A stretch of DNA of 64,000 bases, taken from a virus. This document shows, in pieces, positions 7,567 through 20,281 of this stretch (positions are counted from its first letter, which is position 1; each line of letters starts with the position of its first letter). The notes under the pieces are model-generated. The model saw only the letters and a list, made by a program, of their open reading frames with translations, was not told where the DNA came from and ran no database searches. The position numbers and the translations under genes are program-made. The DNA lies in IMG/VR virus record IMGVR_UViG_3300047551_001153, positions 1 to 64,000 of that record, one strand, 5' to 3'.

Positions 7567-9072
7567 TTACATGAGACCGAACGAACTCGTATCAGCCTCA
7601 ATCTTACCTTGGTTACGCTCACGCTCAATCTGCCTATCCATATCCCGAATCTCGGACTCGGATTGGCCAAGCACATTCTTACGAACCCAATCGTGAGAAT
7701 AGTACTTACCTATGTATGGTTTAATATTACCTAACTCGGCCACCTGACGCTCACGAACCTCGGCGTTTTTGAGTTCCGTGAAAAGGTTGTCTTTGATGAA
7801 GTCAAAATAGATGGCCTCACGGAAGTGGGGCCAATCATCCTGCGTGATGATCTTCTTGAGAATCAATTGCTTCTTGAGAAGGTCATAGAACAATTCAGCA
7901 AACCGTGTGCGAAGACGATGAATGAACTTGGAGAACCGAACTTCATCACGGGTGATTTCAGTTGACCGACCCAACATGAACTGTTTGTCCTGCTCCAGAC
8001 GGCTAACGGGAACCGAAAGGGCACGGTAGAGTTTCTTCTGGAAGTAAACCACATCGGTCAGTTCGCCAAGGTTCGCACCACCCTGTAAGGTAGTGATTTC
8101 CGTACCCTTGGAACCTTCACGACGAGGAAGCCAGTAGTCCTCAAGCATCGACATGAACTTGCGGTCATCACGAATTTCACCAGAACCTGCATCATAAACC
8201 AGACGGTTACGGTACTGATTCATCAGGCCCTTGACATATTGTTCGGCTTTTGTTTTGGGTAAGTTACCGACATCAATGTAGAATATGCGGCGTTCGGGCG
8301 CACGGGAGATGCGGTAGATGACTACGGCATCTTCCAACATTCGGAGTTGGTTAAGGGGCTTGATGGCCTTGTGGAGAAAACCTACAATACGCTTGTAGCG
8401 GCTGTCCATCAAGCCTGATGAGCAGAATGCGATTGCGTCATCGCTGATTTTTGTACCTGAGATATTACCACCCTGACGGGCAGTATCCTTGTTGTAAATG
8501 TAGAAGTCCCGATAACCTGCGATGACCTTCGTGCCATCCTTCAGGGTCTCTTTCTTGAACTCACGAATTTTCGTGATGGTCATGGGGTCAATATAACGAA
8601 GTTCAAGGATGCCCTTCTGAGGGTTCTCTTCGTCAATGATGACATGAAAGTAGACACGGCTGTCCACATACCAACGACGAAAGATGTCAGCACCCTTAGT
8701 CTCAAATTGAAGAACACGGAGGAGGTTTCGGAACTCCTCGTGTATCCTCTCTTTGATATTATCGGGTTGCTTGAGGCGGTCAAGGATGATCTTGACGGGT
8801 GACTTTTTTTCTCCCAGAACAATTCCTTCGTTGACAATATCATCAATCGCAATTTCCGTAATTGGGTCCATTGCCATTTCACGATATTTCATGACAAGTT
8901 CAAAGTCATTACGGACAGTTCCATCAAGGTCGATGTACTGCCCGTAAAAACCACCCGCTTCTACAGGAATAGCACCATCGTCCGTGGTGGGAACCACGAA
9001 CGATTTCAGTGCTTTCATCTCCTGCTTCTGCTTTTTAGTGCGCTCTAATTTGAACCCAAATAGTTCTGCCAT
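7567..9072 (-). CDS. gp20: Portal vertex protein gp20
   Basis: 501 aa, the dodecameric portal that nucleates the prohead, conducts DNA and joins the neck. T4-type signatures include MDPITEIAIDDIVNEGI, then LRYIDPMTITKIREFKKE and FYIDVGNLPKTKAEQYVKGL, with DRKFMSMLEDYWLPRREGSKGTEI following. The C-terminal region is charged and helical. The length is slightly below T4 gp20 (524 aa). The start has AAGGATTTGTA before the ATG. It lies between gp19 and the core genes in the T4 order. Confidence 0.97.
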   Translation of the reverse strand: MAELFGFKLERTKKQKQEMKALKSFVVPTTDDGAIPVEAGGFYGQYIDLDGTVRNDFELVMKYREMAMDPITEIAIDDIVNEGIVLGEKKSPVKIILDRLKQPDNIKERIHEEFRNLLRVLQFETKGADIFRRWYVDSRVYFHVIIDEENPQKGILELRYIDPMTITKIREFKKETLKDGTKVIAGYRDFYIYNKDTARQGGNISGTKISDDAIAFCSSGLMDSRYKRIVGFLHKAIKPLNQLRMLEDAVVIYRISRAPERRIFYIDVGNLPKTKAEQYVKGLMNQYRNRLVYDAGSGEIRDDRKFMSMLEDYWLPRREGSKGTEITTLQGGANLGELTDVVYFQKKLYRALSVPVSRLEQDKQFMLGRSTEITRDEVRFSKFIHRLRTRFAELFYDLLKKQLILKKIITQDDWPHFREAIYFDFIKDNLFTELKNAEVRERQVAELGNIKPYIGKYYSHDWVRKNVLGQSESEIRDMDRQIERERNQGKIEADTSSFGLM

Positions 9073-9095
9073 TACAAATCCTTATTCAAATTTAC

Positions 9096-9722
9096 TTAGG
9101 TTGTGATGTTCGCAATTTCATGGTACTGGTAAGCAATCGTCGCTTGGAATGTCGATGGGTTGGCATCAGGTTGCATGTTCATGCCGATGTTTCCGATAAT
9201 AGTCGGCCAACAGCCAACCAGTTTATATGTCGTGATTGCATTTCCTTCACGAGTAAGCGGGGAAATAAACCAATCCGTCATATATGCGTTCATGGCATTC
9301 GGACCAATGTTGGTCTTACCCGAGTTGATAAGATTCATCCACTTCTCAAAAGCCTTGCGAAGGGTATAATCACCATCGTTATATACGGTTATTGGCCAAT
9401 CAGCATAACTGCGGTCGCCAGGGAATTGAAACTGACGGCCCATATAGTTGATTGCGCCCTTGGCGATGGTTGACTGTGGGATGTCGGCGGATTGTACAAG
9501 AAATGAAACTCTGGAGTTGTCATTTGTACCTGCGGCCAATGCGCCCACAGCACCAACGGCGGCTCCTGCCGCCGCACCAAGCAGAGATCCTGCGGCGGCG
9601 GCGGCGAAGTTCACCGCACCCAAACTTGCACCTGGGAAATTACCCTGAACGAGGAACAGGTTGTTACGAGCAATACCGTTGAGAAGATTTGCTCTGAAAG
9701 CGTCGATACTGAACTGACTCAT
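9096..9722 (-). CDS. gp19: Tail tube protein gp19
   Basis: 208 aa, the hexameric-ring protein forming the rigid inner tube of the contractile tail. It begins with a short helix, has an Ala/Gly-rich hydrophobic segment at about residues 30-65 (GAAVGAVGALAAG) and continues with VSFLVQSADIPQ and GRQFQFPGDRSYADWPITVYND, typical of gp19. The Ala/Gly-rich insertion is longer than I expect for T4 (163 aa in T4). The gene has a CTAAATA late promoter and an AAGGAG Shine-Dalgarno and follows gp18. Confidence 0.95.
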   Translation of the reverse strand: MSQFSIDAFRANLLNGIARNNLFLVQGNFPGASLGAVNFAAAAAGSLLGAAAGAAVGAVGALAAGTNDNSRVSFLVQSADIPQSTIAKGAINYMGRQFQFPGDRSYADWPITVYNDGDYTLRKAFEKWMNLINSGKTNIGPNAMNAYMTDWFISPLTREGNAITTYKLVGCWPTIIGNIGMNMQPDANPSTFQATIAYQYHEIANITT

Positions 9723-9742
9723 TTGTGATGTTCTCCTTATTC

Positions 9743-9749
9743 TATTTAG
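9743..9749 (-). promoter_or_regulatory. Late promoter (CTAAATA) for gp19
   Basis: Minus-strand CTAAATAG in the 35-nt gp18-gp19 gap, 20 nt before the gp19 start, followed by AAGGAG. Confidence 0.7.
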
Positions 9750-9757
9750 AGACTAAA

Positions 9758-11575
9758 TTAGGCTCCGACCTCAGAGAACGACACACCCGTTCTCGTAGCG
9801 ATGAAGTTCAACTGAATGAAGTTGATGCTACGGGCGGGTTTGATATAGATGTCAGCGACAAAGCGGTTGCCGTCGATGACCTCTGGGGTGTTGTTCTTTT
9901 CATCGCAAACGACCTTGAAGTCATAAAGACCACGGCGAGACTGGACATCACGCAGGAACGGCTCAACGAGTGAGCGGAACTGCGCTCTGGTAAACGCATC
10001 ATTGAATTCGAACAGGCTGTATTTCGAAGCCGTTGCAATCGCCTTCTCAAGCACGATGAAGAGGCGACGAACATTGATGCGGTCGAACGCCGAGGGCTTG
10101 GCCTGAGCGGTCTTATCACCATAAAGAACCGTGCCTTCACCTGGGAAGGTTACTACGGGATTGATGTTGTTCTTGTACAACTCGTCACGGAATGTCAGGG
10201 TTGGGTTGAAGGCCAATTTGACTACGCCCTTGACCTGACCACGATTGAAGCCTGCGGGTGACCACCAAGGATCATTAGTGACATCTGTGCGGGCGCAGAG
10301 ACCTGCAATATCACCGCACAATGGAACCCAACGATACTTGTCGTTGTAGATGTCGTACATATACTTGTAACCGCTGTCGATCACCACATAAGAAGAAGAG
10401 CCGATGTTATTTCTATAAGCGATTGCGATGTCCTTCTTCTGTGTCTCCGTCAATGCGGGGTTTGAGATCGGGGCCGAGCAGAACAACACGCAATCTTTAC
10501 GAACATCGGTAATACGATCTTTGATAAGTTTAGCGACAGTTGTTCCTGATGGAGAGGAGTTTTGGTATTCTGGACCACCGATGATAAGATTTACATCAAT
10601 CAATTCAGGGTCTTTGAACATATCGTATCCACCAGATGCACTTGCCTCACCGAAAGCAATGTCGGCGTAGTTGATTTCTTCAGTTGGAGCAGTTTCTCCA
10701 ATACCACCAGCCAAATCGTATCTAAGTTTTCCGAAAGTGATCCATGCTCCAGTAGCACCAGCCCATGTAAGCCCTGTGTTTATAGTAAGATCAAAATCAG
10801 CCGTTCCGACAGCCGCACCTGCTGACATACCCATCATACTTAATGTATCAACAATTCTTGGAGTTTCTGGGCAAAAGATGTAAGTTGAATCCTCATTGAT
10901 TCTGTTTCTGAAATATCGGGATACTCCATTTGCGTCATAAGCATCTTCGTACAAAGAGAGATTTTCAAAACGCTCAAGAACAGTTAAAGGTGTTCCTGTC
11001 CACAAACCAGTCTTGTCAACAACGACAAGATTCATTCCATCTCCAGAGCCTCCAAGAGCGGCAAGCGTTTCACTTGTGCCTGGTTTCTTATCAAATTCAT
11101 CCGAGTAATCCCAATCGCTATAGCCAGCCGCTCCACTCTTCGTACCGAATGCTTCAACACGAAGAGAATTTCCCAACTCGCCCGGATATCGGGCAACGAA
11201 AGCACCATGCCCAGTCATGTTTGCATTGCCATAATAATCTTCGTTTCTAAAAAGATTTGGATTAGCAGTTGTGCCTGTCAATCCGTTTGGTGTGGCATTT
11301 CTCGCCTTCGTTTTATTTCTAAGGGAACGAACAACCGAGAGGTTGTTTCCATAAGAGAGGAAGTTTGCGGCAGAGAAGAAGTACTGATAGTTGTCATTAT
11401 TAGGAAGACCAAATGTTTTGACAAGATTATTTTCGCTGTCAATCAATACAACCTTATCAACTGGACCCCAGTTGAAAAGACCCGCAAAAGCGGCATTAGT
11501 GGTGGCTACGGCAGGGACAATCGTTGTAAGATCCCGCTCCGTAACATTTACGCCTGGTGAAAGTTGAAATGCCAT
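9758..11575 (-). CDS. gp18: Tail sheath protein gp18
   Basis: 605 aa, the contractile sheath subunit that stacks around the gp19 tube. The start FQLSPGVNVTERDLTTIVPA is the typical sheath N-terminus, and the C-terminal region carries INVRRLFIVLEKAI, then FEFNDAFTRAQFRSLVEPFL and the terminal strand RSINFIQLNFIATRTG that inserts into the neighbouring subunit. The middle (about 100-350) is the variable protruding domain. It has a perfect TATAAATA promoter placed in the loop of an inverted repeat. Confidence 0.97.
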   Translation of the reverse strand: MAFQLSPGVNVTERDLTTIVPAVATTNAAFAGLFNWGPVDKVVLIDSENNLVKTFGLPNNDNYQYFFSAANFLSYGNNLSVVRSLRNKTKARNATPNGLTGTTANPNLFRNEDYYGNANMTGHGAFVARYPGELGNSLRVEAFGTKSGAAGYSDWDYSDEFDKKPGTSETLAALGGSGDGMNLVVVDKTGLWTGTPLTVLERFENLSLYEDAYDANGVSRYFRNRINEDSTYIFCPETPRIVDTLSMMGMSAGAAVGTADFDLTINTGLTWAGATGAWITFGKLRYDLAGGIGETAPTEEINYADIAFGEASASGGYDMFKDPELIDVNLIIGGPEYQNSSPSGTTVAKLIKDRITDVRKDCVLFCSAPISNPALTETQKKDIAIAYRNNIGSSSYVVIDSGYKYMYDIYNDKYRWVPLCGDIAGLCARTDVTNDPWWSPAGFNRGQVKGVVKLAFNPTLTFRDELYKNNINPVVTFPGEGTVLYGDKTAQAKPSAFDRINVRRLFIVLEKAIATASKYSLFEFNDAFTRAQFRSLVEPFLRDVQSRRGLYDFKVVCDEKNNTPEVIDGNRFVADIYIKPARSINFIQLNFIATRTGVSFSEVGA

Positions 11576-11608
11576 TTAGTCATCTCCTTGATAATCTGGG
11601 ACTTTTAT

Positions 11609-11633
11609 ATCAAAGGATATTTATACCTTTGAT
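11609..11633 (-). promoter_or_regulatory. gp18 late promoter TATAAATA inside a perfect inverted repeat
   Basis: Consensus TATAAATA is at 11618-11625. It is flanked by perfect 8-nt arms ATCAAAGG (11609-11616) and CCTTTGAT (11626-11633), so a read-through transcript from gp17 would fold the promoter sequence into a hairpin loop. Confidence 0.85.
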
Positions 11634-11637
11634 TATT

Positions 11638-13311
11638 TCAGAGAATGTCCTCTGCATCGGCCATCCATGATGTATCCTTGCGGTTTATGCTCTTCTTTCG
11701 ACCCTCTTCCGCAAGTGCCCTAATTGTTTCGGCTTCGTCATCCGTTTCGTCGGAAAAGAACCCAAAGGGAGTTAGATCGTCCTCAATCTTCTTCAGTTTC
11801 TCTTCATAGAGTCGCCTACGAATATCTATGTCCACCAAATCTTTGTAGTACGGCTGAGTGGTCATCCACCCGAACATGACAAGGGTGGACACAAGGTCAT
11901 CGTGGTAACCCGTGCTTGCCTCATAAGAGTTCGCCTTGGAGATGTAGGTGCTGAACTCCGAGATAATATCGTAATCATTCAGGATAAGTTTGTCCCCTTC
12001 AATCATTTCTTTTAGGGCCATGCACCCGATTTTTTTGATACTGGAGGACATCTTGATGCCGTTGTATGTTCTTGCTCCGCCGAAGGCTACACCGAGTTTC
12101 TGACCTTTTTTACCCTTAACGACAACCTCAATCATGTTGTCGTATTCCAGTTCGTCACGGAGGATGTCGGCCACCTGCTGTCCGATGTCGTTGATCTCAA
12201 CCAACACATACGCCGAGTTATACTTAGTGGCGATGTTCATGATGACATTCGGGTAGATGGCGGCGGGGAGTTGGTTGTTGCGGTACTTGGCGACAACCTT
12301 ATAGGGCAGTTCGGTCACATCCACGACCGTCATGGCGTGGTAGTCCTGTCCTATTGCCCTGCTTGTATCCACGAGGGTCATATAAAGGTGGTTCGGTTTG
12401 GGGTTTTCATAGACAGTCAAACCATCGGGACTCTGAGCAATTGGTTCGGAAAATGATAGGGATGCAATCTTGGATGCCTTGATGAGTGTGTCCTGAGAGC
12501 CGAGGAACTCGCATTCGTATTCCGAAGTCCAGTGGCGTTCCGAGGTGTTCTTGATGGTCTCCCGCTTGAACTTCTCATCCCTACCAGGAACCTGCCACCA
12601 GTGGGCCTCCACAGGAACAAAGTCCGAACGACCATTCTTGGCGTTCGTCCACAACTTGTGGAACAGGTTCATACCGTTCGGGGTGGACACGATGACCGTC
12701 TTGGTGGTCGTGCCTGCCGTGATGGTGGGGTAGACCGAGGCGAAGAAGTCTTCGGCAATCTGGTCGGGCACGAAGGCGAACTCGTCCAGAAGCAGGAAGT
12801 TATAGGACGAACCACGGACGGCACTGGACGAGGTGGATGCGGCCACGACCTTGGAACCGTTCTCCAAGGCGATGCTTGTCTTGTTCCATTCCACCACGCC
12901 CTGTTGCATCCACCTCGGCAGGTTCTCGTAAACCAGTTTCACACGGTCCATGATGTCCGTGGCGGTCTTGAGTTTGTTGGCGAGGATGGCGACCTTGTAG
13001 TTCGGGTTGAAGACAATCTGGTGGACAACTTCTCCGATGAGGACCGTGGTCTTTCCTGACTGACGGGGAATCTTGCAGATGGTGAATCGGTTGCTGTGGA
13101 CGGTTCTAACGATGTCTCTCTGGAAGTCATATAACTTGATCTGGGTCAGGCCGTGATCCAAAGTCACGATCTTCATGTATTTTTCCATGAAGTACACGGG
13201 GTCTTGGGAGCAAAGGATGTACTCCTTGAGTTGGTCTTCCGTGAACTCAATCTGAATGCCGCTCCCCTTGATGAGGGGATTGCCCAAATAAGTGTCATCT
13301 GTCTTCTTCAT
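11638..13311 (-). CDS. gp17: Terminase large subunit gp17
   Basis: 557 aa, the ATP-driven DNA packaging motor with a C-terminal headful nuclease. Visible motifs: Q motif-like YDFQRDIV (61-68), Walker A RQSGKTT (83-89), Walker B LLLDEFAF with Asp176-Glu177, coupling motif VIVSTPNG (207-214), and nuclease residues in LVDTSRAIGQDYH (Asp315), EINDIGQQ and GYHDDLVSTL. There is no intein or intron interruption. The ATG overlaps the gp16 stop as ATGA. Confidence 0.98.
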   Translation of the reverse strand: MKKTDDTYLGNPLIKGSGIQIEFTEDQLKEYILCSQDPVYFMEKYMKIVTLDHGLTQIKLYDFQRDIVRTVHSNRFTICKIPRQSGKTTVLIGEVVHQIVFNPNYKVAILANKLKTATDIMDRVKLVYENLPRWMQQGVVEWNKTSIALENGSKVVAASTSSSAVRGSSYNFLLLDEFAFVPDQIAEDFFASVYPTITAGTTTKTVIVSTPNGMNLFHKLWTNAKNGRSDFVPVEAHWWQVPGRDEKFKRETIKNTSERHWTSEYECEFLGSQDTLIKASKIASLSFSEPIAQSPDGLTVYENPKPNHLYMTLVDTSRAIGQDYHAMTVVDVTELPYKVVAKYRNNQLPAAIYPNVIMNIATKYNSAYVLVEINDIGQQVADILRDELEYDNMIEVVVKGKKGQKLGVAFGGARTYNGIKMSSSIKKIGCMALKEMIEGDKLILNDYDIISEFSTYISKANSYEASTGYHDDLVSTLVMFGWMTTQPYYKDLVDIDIRRRLYEEKLKKIEDDLTPFGFFSDETDDEAETIRALAEEGRKKSINRKDTSWMADAEDIL

Positions 13312-13766
13312 TGCTTACCTTCGGCCTCATTGTCAACCTTCTTGCGTGCGTCACGGAGCATCTTCTGAAGTTCGTTGGTAGAACCGACGAAGATGCTGTT
13401 GTTGGTCACATTGGTTTGCTTGACCGCCTCGGTCTTCTTGATGTCCTTCATGCGCCTGTGCAGGTCAATCAGTTTGGTGTTGGCTTCCAATGTCTGTCCG
13501 ATGAGTTGGGCAACGACCTCGTACGCACGGGGCTGTTGGCTGTCTTCGGCCAGTTCCAGTATGCCTTGGATGGCACTGTTGGATTGCTCAATAACCACCT
13601 TCAGATTGCGCCTGACCTCTTCGTAGTCCTTGTCGGCATCCTGAGACTGGTACTCGCCCGTGAGGGCTTTGGGAGGCTCTACGGGGGCGAGTGGCTTCTC
13701 CTCAACGACCTCTGGGAGGTTGATGTCGAGAGCCTTCGCAATATTCATATCAGACTTGTTGTTCAT
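13308..13766 (-). CDS. gp16: Terminase small subunit gp16
   Basis: 152 aa. It precedes and overlaps gp17 by 4 nt as in T4. It has a Pro-rich N-terminal tail (residues 18-40) and then a long helical, coiled-coil-like core (NLKVVIEQSNSAIQGILELA and RAYEVVAQLIGQTLEANTKL), as in ring-forming gp16 proteins that regulate gp17 and recognise DNA. T4 gp16 is of similar size (164 aa). No clear Shine-Dalgarno is visible, and the gene begins 6 nt after the gp15 stop. Confidence 0.93.
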   Translation of the reverse strand: MNNKSDMNIAKALDINLPEVVEEKPLAPVEPPKALTGEYQSQDADKDYEEVRRNLKVVIEQSNSAIQGILELAEDSQQPRAYEVVAQLIGQTLEANTKLIDLHRRMKDIKKTEAVKQTNVTNNSIFVGSTNELQKMLRDARKKVDNEAEGKQ

Positions 13767-13772
13767 GGTTCA

Positions 13773-14600
13773 CTATCCGTTCGGGTATTCCGTGATCGTT
13801 ATGGTAGCCTTGTCGCCTGTTCCGCCTGTTGGCCCCGGCCCTGTCACCGAAATAAAGTAACTTCCCGCCGTAACGCCTGCCTTTGGAACAGCATTGATAT
13901 TGGCGTATGTCGGACCAGTCGCATTGAGCCACTTGGTATCGAATATATTGACATTCGATGCCGTAATAACACGCTGAGTTTTCACAGGTCCGTATAGATA
14001 AACTTTAGCGACAAATTGCATATTTGCTAAAGTAACTTTTCTGCTCGCATAATCACCATAACTTCCGTCATCACCATCGTTCAATGTGGCGGATGAAAAT
14101 ACGATTGGAATATCCACATCTTGATCCGTATTGTCAACCGCCTTTATGGTGAATGTATACTCTGGACCAAAGTAGGGCAAAATCTGCTCCATTATTTGGA
14201 GAGCATCATCCATCGTCTTACTCATGACACTGACCGTAAATGTCAAGTTATAGGGAACACGCTCATATCTCTTGTACAACTTATCACGACTGGATGAATA
14301 GTAGGCCGCAGTCTGTTGAATGGTATTTAATTTGCGAGTTGAGTCATATTGAAAATTTGTTATCTCAAATGCGATGCGGGGAAGGTAGGTTTCCAATCGA
14401 ATTTGATTTTTGTCAAAATCATCACCGATGCGATCTAAGCGACGAAGAAATTTTTGCTGTGGGCCATATGCAACTGGAACCTTAAATCTCTCGATTTCGA
14501 CCCCGTTTTCGTCCTTACGAGAGATGTATATCTCGTTGAATAGCGATGCAAACGCTATTACAACTTTTCTGATAGTTCCGTGATAGAAATATTCAAACAT
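13773..14600 (-). CDS. gp15: Tail terminator / sheath stabiliser gp15
   Basis: 275 aa against 272 for T4 gp15. It caps the tail tube and sheath and joins the tail to the head-neck. Recognisable segments are MFEYFYHGTIRKVVIAFASL at the start, PVAYGPQQKFLRRL, the ARIxFEI-type PRIAFEITNFQYD and VPYNLTFTVSVMSKTMDDAL. The last ~45 residues (after NVNIFDT) are Gly/Thr-rich and look like an extension. It starts 3 nt after gp14. Confidence 0.93.
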   Translation of the reverse strand: MFEYFYHGTIRKVVIAFASLFNEIYISRKDENGVEIERFKVPVAYGPQQKFLRRLDRIGDDFDKNQIRLETYLPRIAFEITNFQYDSTRKLNTIQQTAAYYSSSRDKLYKRYERVPYNLTFTVSVMSKTMDDALQIMEQILPYFGPEYTFTIKAVDNTDQDVDIPIVFSSATLNDGDDGSYGDYASRKVTLANMQFVAKVYLYGPVKTQRVITASNVNIFDTKWLNATGPTYANINAVPKAGVTAGSYFISVTGPGPTGGTGDKATITITEYPNG

Positions 14601-14603
14601 TTA

Positions 14604-15506
14604 TCAGGGGTCTCCAAACGGGTTCTTCTCACTGAAGTTGATGATCTGATCTGCTTCTGATTCAATTTCATCGTTCTTCGACTCGCTAAGTATTCCCATC
14701 TTGTCATCCGCTGTAGATACACTTGCCCAAATGCTTTGGTCAGATTTAGTTATGTAGGAGGTCGCCGCTCCGCCTGTGACCCAAAGGCCAGATAGGTCGG
14801 CAACAGAAAGTACTTGCGGAGATTGTTTGTTGTCAACCGAGATGACTGTCCCGCTTGCGGTTTTCGTCCTTTGAGTCGCACCCGAAAGTCCTCCCGTAAA
14901 CGATCCATTCTCGTATTGATGTACGATATCACCCTTCGCAAAAGTTCCTGTTCCATATGTTTGCCCCAGAGTAACGAGCAACTTGTAGCCCGTCTCCTGA
15001 TTGATGACATCAATCTCGGGAACGCCCGTAGCGAACTTCTCCTCGCTGTACTGGAAGAGTTCACAGGTCAACTGGTACGAAAACAACTTGCCCAGTTGAT
15101 AGAAGGGGTTCTCATGCTCCACGAACTTGATCTCGAACAATCCTCTATTGAGGGGCAGGTACAACAGGTCTCCTTCCAAGGGTCTCTGTTTTCCTGTCTC
15201 TCGTGTAAACCGCTTGCGGGACACGGTGAACTTCACGCTGTCCCGAATCTCAAATCCGAACTTCGTAAATGTGTCGCCACCCTCGAACGCCGTGGTGGTG
15301 TCCATGTACATCTCGATCATCTTGAACTTGGTGAAACGGGAGTAGCGAGACTCACCGAAGAAATCGTCACGCTTCACCAACTCACGAGGAATGTAAAACA
15401 TCTCCTGCCCGTGAATCTTGATGGCTTCAATCGTCAAGTCCTCCACCAGATTACGCTCTGGGAAGTAGGTCTTGTCATTCACCCGAATGTATGGATTGAG
15501 TGCCAA
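14604..15506 (-). CDS. gp14: Neck protein gp14 (TTG start)
   Basis: 300 aa. It is the neck component that with gp13 forms the gateway through which the tail attaches. The N-terminal segment NPYIRVNDKTYFPERNLVED and the following EMFYIPRELVKRDDFFGE are typical. The only sensible start is TTG at 15506, which has a strong AAGGAG 6 nt upstream; no in-frame ATG lies near. A beta-rich region at about 180-260 carries the variable part. It sits between gp13 and gp15 in T4 order. Confidence 0.92.
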   Translation of the reverse strand: MALNPYIRVNDKTYFPERNLVEDLTIEAIKIHGQEMFYIPRELVKRDDFFGESRYSRFTKFKMIEMYMDTTTAFEGGDTFTKFGFEIRDSVKFTVSRKRFTRETGKQRPLEGDLLYLPLNRGLFEIKFVEHENPFYQLGKLFSYQLTCELFQYSEEKFATGVPEIDVINQETGYKLLVTLGQTYGTGTFAKGDIVHQYENGSFTGGLSGATQRTKTASGTVISVDNKQSPQVLSVADLSGLWVTGGAATSYITKSDQSIWASVSTADDKMGILSESKNDEIESEADQIINFSEKNPFGDP

Positions 15507-15516
15507 ATGATTCTCC

Positions 15517-16326
15517 TTATCCCATCATGAAGTCGGCGGGAAGTTCATACTTGTTGATAATGTCTTTTTCAATTGTATCAATTTCAGCCACAGCCTCCGT
15601 GTACATAGTCTTGCCATCAAGAGTGATGTCGCCTGGTAGTTTGATTCCCGAATATTTTGACAGATTCTGACCCCACTGTCGCTTGAAAAGGGCAACAGCA
15701 TATTTCTTGAGAAGACGATCCTCATAAATTTCGGGGTAGATACGGGGGTCAAGAATACGATAGCATTCTATGATGAGATACATACCCGCCGAAACACTTG
15801 ATGCCCATTGCATATCAATATAGAGCCTGTTTTGAACACGATTGAATCTGACGCTCTTGTCAGGACTCAAATATTGACGAAGCAGAGTAAGGTATTGCTG
15901 AGTGAGGTCATACTGAACAAGGTCAATGGTTCCGAAGGTATACAAGTCGTTCAATGCGTATTGATAGCGAATGTCAAACATACCGACTGATTGCTGAGTA
16001 AACGGGAAGATACGGGTCACGCTTGTGACCAAATCTTCCAAATAAACATTCTCACCGTCAACCGATGTGAACTGTCGCTCGGATGCGGAGAAACCTGTAT
16101 TGTCCGCCTTCATCTCAATGTAGCCGTTTGAGATGTCCTGAGCGGTGACCTGATACTTCAGGTAGACCTTTTCCACGCCGTCGAAGTGATATTCAGAGAA
16201 GAATCGCAGGGCATCATCAAGACGGTCTTCAACCTGTTCATCCGCTATGTTTACTTCGATTACGGGTTCGCCGAGTGCCCTTAGGCAGTACTGTCTCAGT
16301 CCTTCCCTTGACCTTATCTGCGCCAT
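15517..16326 (-). CDS. gp13: Neck protein gp13
   Basis: 269 aa against 309 for T4. It begins with a charged helix (SREGLRQYCLRALGEPVIEV) and the NIADEQVEDRLDDALRFFSE segment that is characteristic of gp13 and related head-completion proteins, and later has YLIIECYRILDPRIYPEIYE. It has its own AATAAATA late promoter and an AAGGAG site; both lie inside the 3' end of the preceding gene, which overlaps it by 89 nt. Confidence 0.93.
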   Translation of the reverse strand: MAQIRSREGLRQYCLRALGEPVIEVNIADEQVEDRLDDALRFFSEYHFDGVEKVYLKYQVTAQDISNGYIEMKADNTGFSASERQFTSVDGENVYLEDLVTSVTRIFPFTQQSVGMFDIRYQYALNDLYTFGTIDLVQYDLTQQYLTLLRQYLSPDKSVRFNRVQNRLYIDMQWASSVSAGMYLIIECYRILDPRIYPEIYEDRLLKKYAVALFKRQWGQNLSKYSGIKLPGDITLDGKTMYTEAVAEIDTIEKDIINKYELPADFMMG

Positions 16327-16777
16327 CAGTGGTCTCCTTCAGGGGGTATTTATTCTTTATTTCAACCCTCTTGGCCTGAAGGTCCTCCACACCCGAATCT
16401 TTGGGATCTTTACCCTCAACAATGTGTTCCCAAAGGGCTACAATCAAGTCATTATATGATGGATATTCACCCATTCTGCATTCTTCGGGTCTGGCTATTT
16501 TACTGACCTCTTCATTGATCTCTTTGTCTTCTTTCTGCGTCAGCCGAATCAGGGTTGCGAAATCATTCTTTCTGGCGATATATCGGTCGCCATTCGGCCA
16601 GTTTGAGAGGGTGTTTGTGATACCATCAACACGAACTTTTAAAATTCCGTCTTTGTAGATAAGTGACTCCATACCCTTTGCGACTCCGTATTGCGGTTCC
16701 AATACGAGAAAGAGCGAAAGGGGGATTTCCAAATCATCAATATAAATCGTTTCGCCGATGTGTTTGAAAGTTGCCAT
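16238..16777 (-). CDS. Putative tail-fibre-associated protein with C-terminal 'YPS..D...LW' motif
   Basis: 179 aa. The segment GEYPSYNDLIVALWEHIVEG followed by LQAKRVEIKNKYP resembles the 'YPS..DQLD.LW...IK..YP' element seen at the C-terminus of many phage tail and fibre-associated proteins; I infer a link to the fibre encoded just upstream. The final ~30 residues are basic (GTRRTRNRSKHSG) and overlap the start of gp13 by 89 nt, an unusually long overlap for this genome. The start follows the fibre stop directly (TAA-ATG) with a GAGGT Shine-Dalgarno. Confidence 0.75.
   Translation of the reverse strand: MATFKHIGETIYIDDLEIPLSLFLVLEPQYGVAKGMESLIYKDGILKVRVDGITNTLSNWPNGDRYIARKNDFATLIRLTQKEDKEINEEVSKIARPEECRMGEYPSYNDLIVALWEHIVEGKDPKDSGVEDLQAKRVEIKNKYPLKETTDGADKVKGRTETVLPKGTRRTRNRSKHSG
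16347..16354 (-). promoter_or_regulatory. Late promoter (AATAAATA) for gp13
   Basis: Minus-strand AATAAATACCCCC lies 20 nt before the gp13 ATG inside the upstream gene and is followed by AAGGAGACC. Confidence 0.75.
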
Positions 16778-20233
<3,456 letters not shown>

Positions 20234-20256
20234 CTTTTATCCTCGAATGATAGGAT

Positions 20257-20263
20257 TATTTAG
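20257..20263 (-). promoter_or_regulatory. Late promoter (CTAAATA) for the 1151-aa fibre
   Basis: Minus-strand CTAAATAATCC lies 24 nt before the fibre ATG in the gap after the glycosyltransferase, followed by GAGGAT. Confidence 0.7.
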
Positions 20264-20281
20264 ACAGCATTACACATCCCC

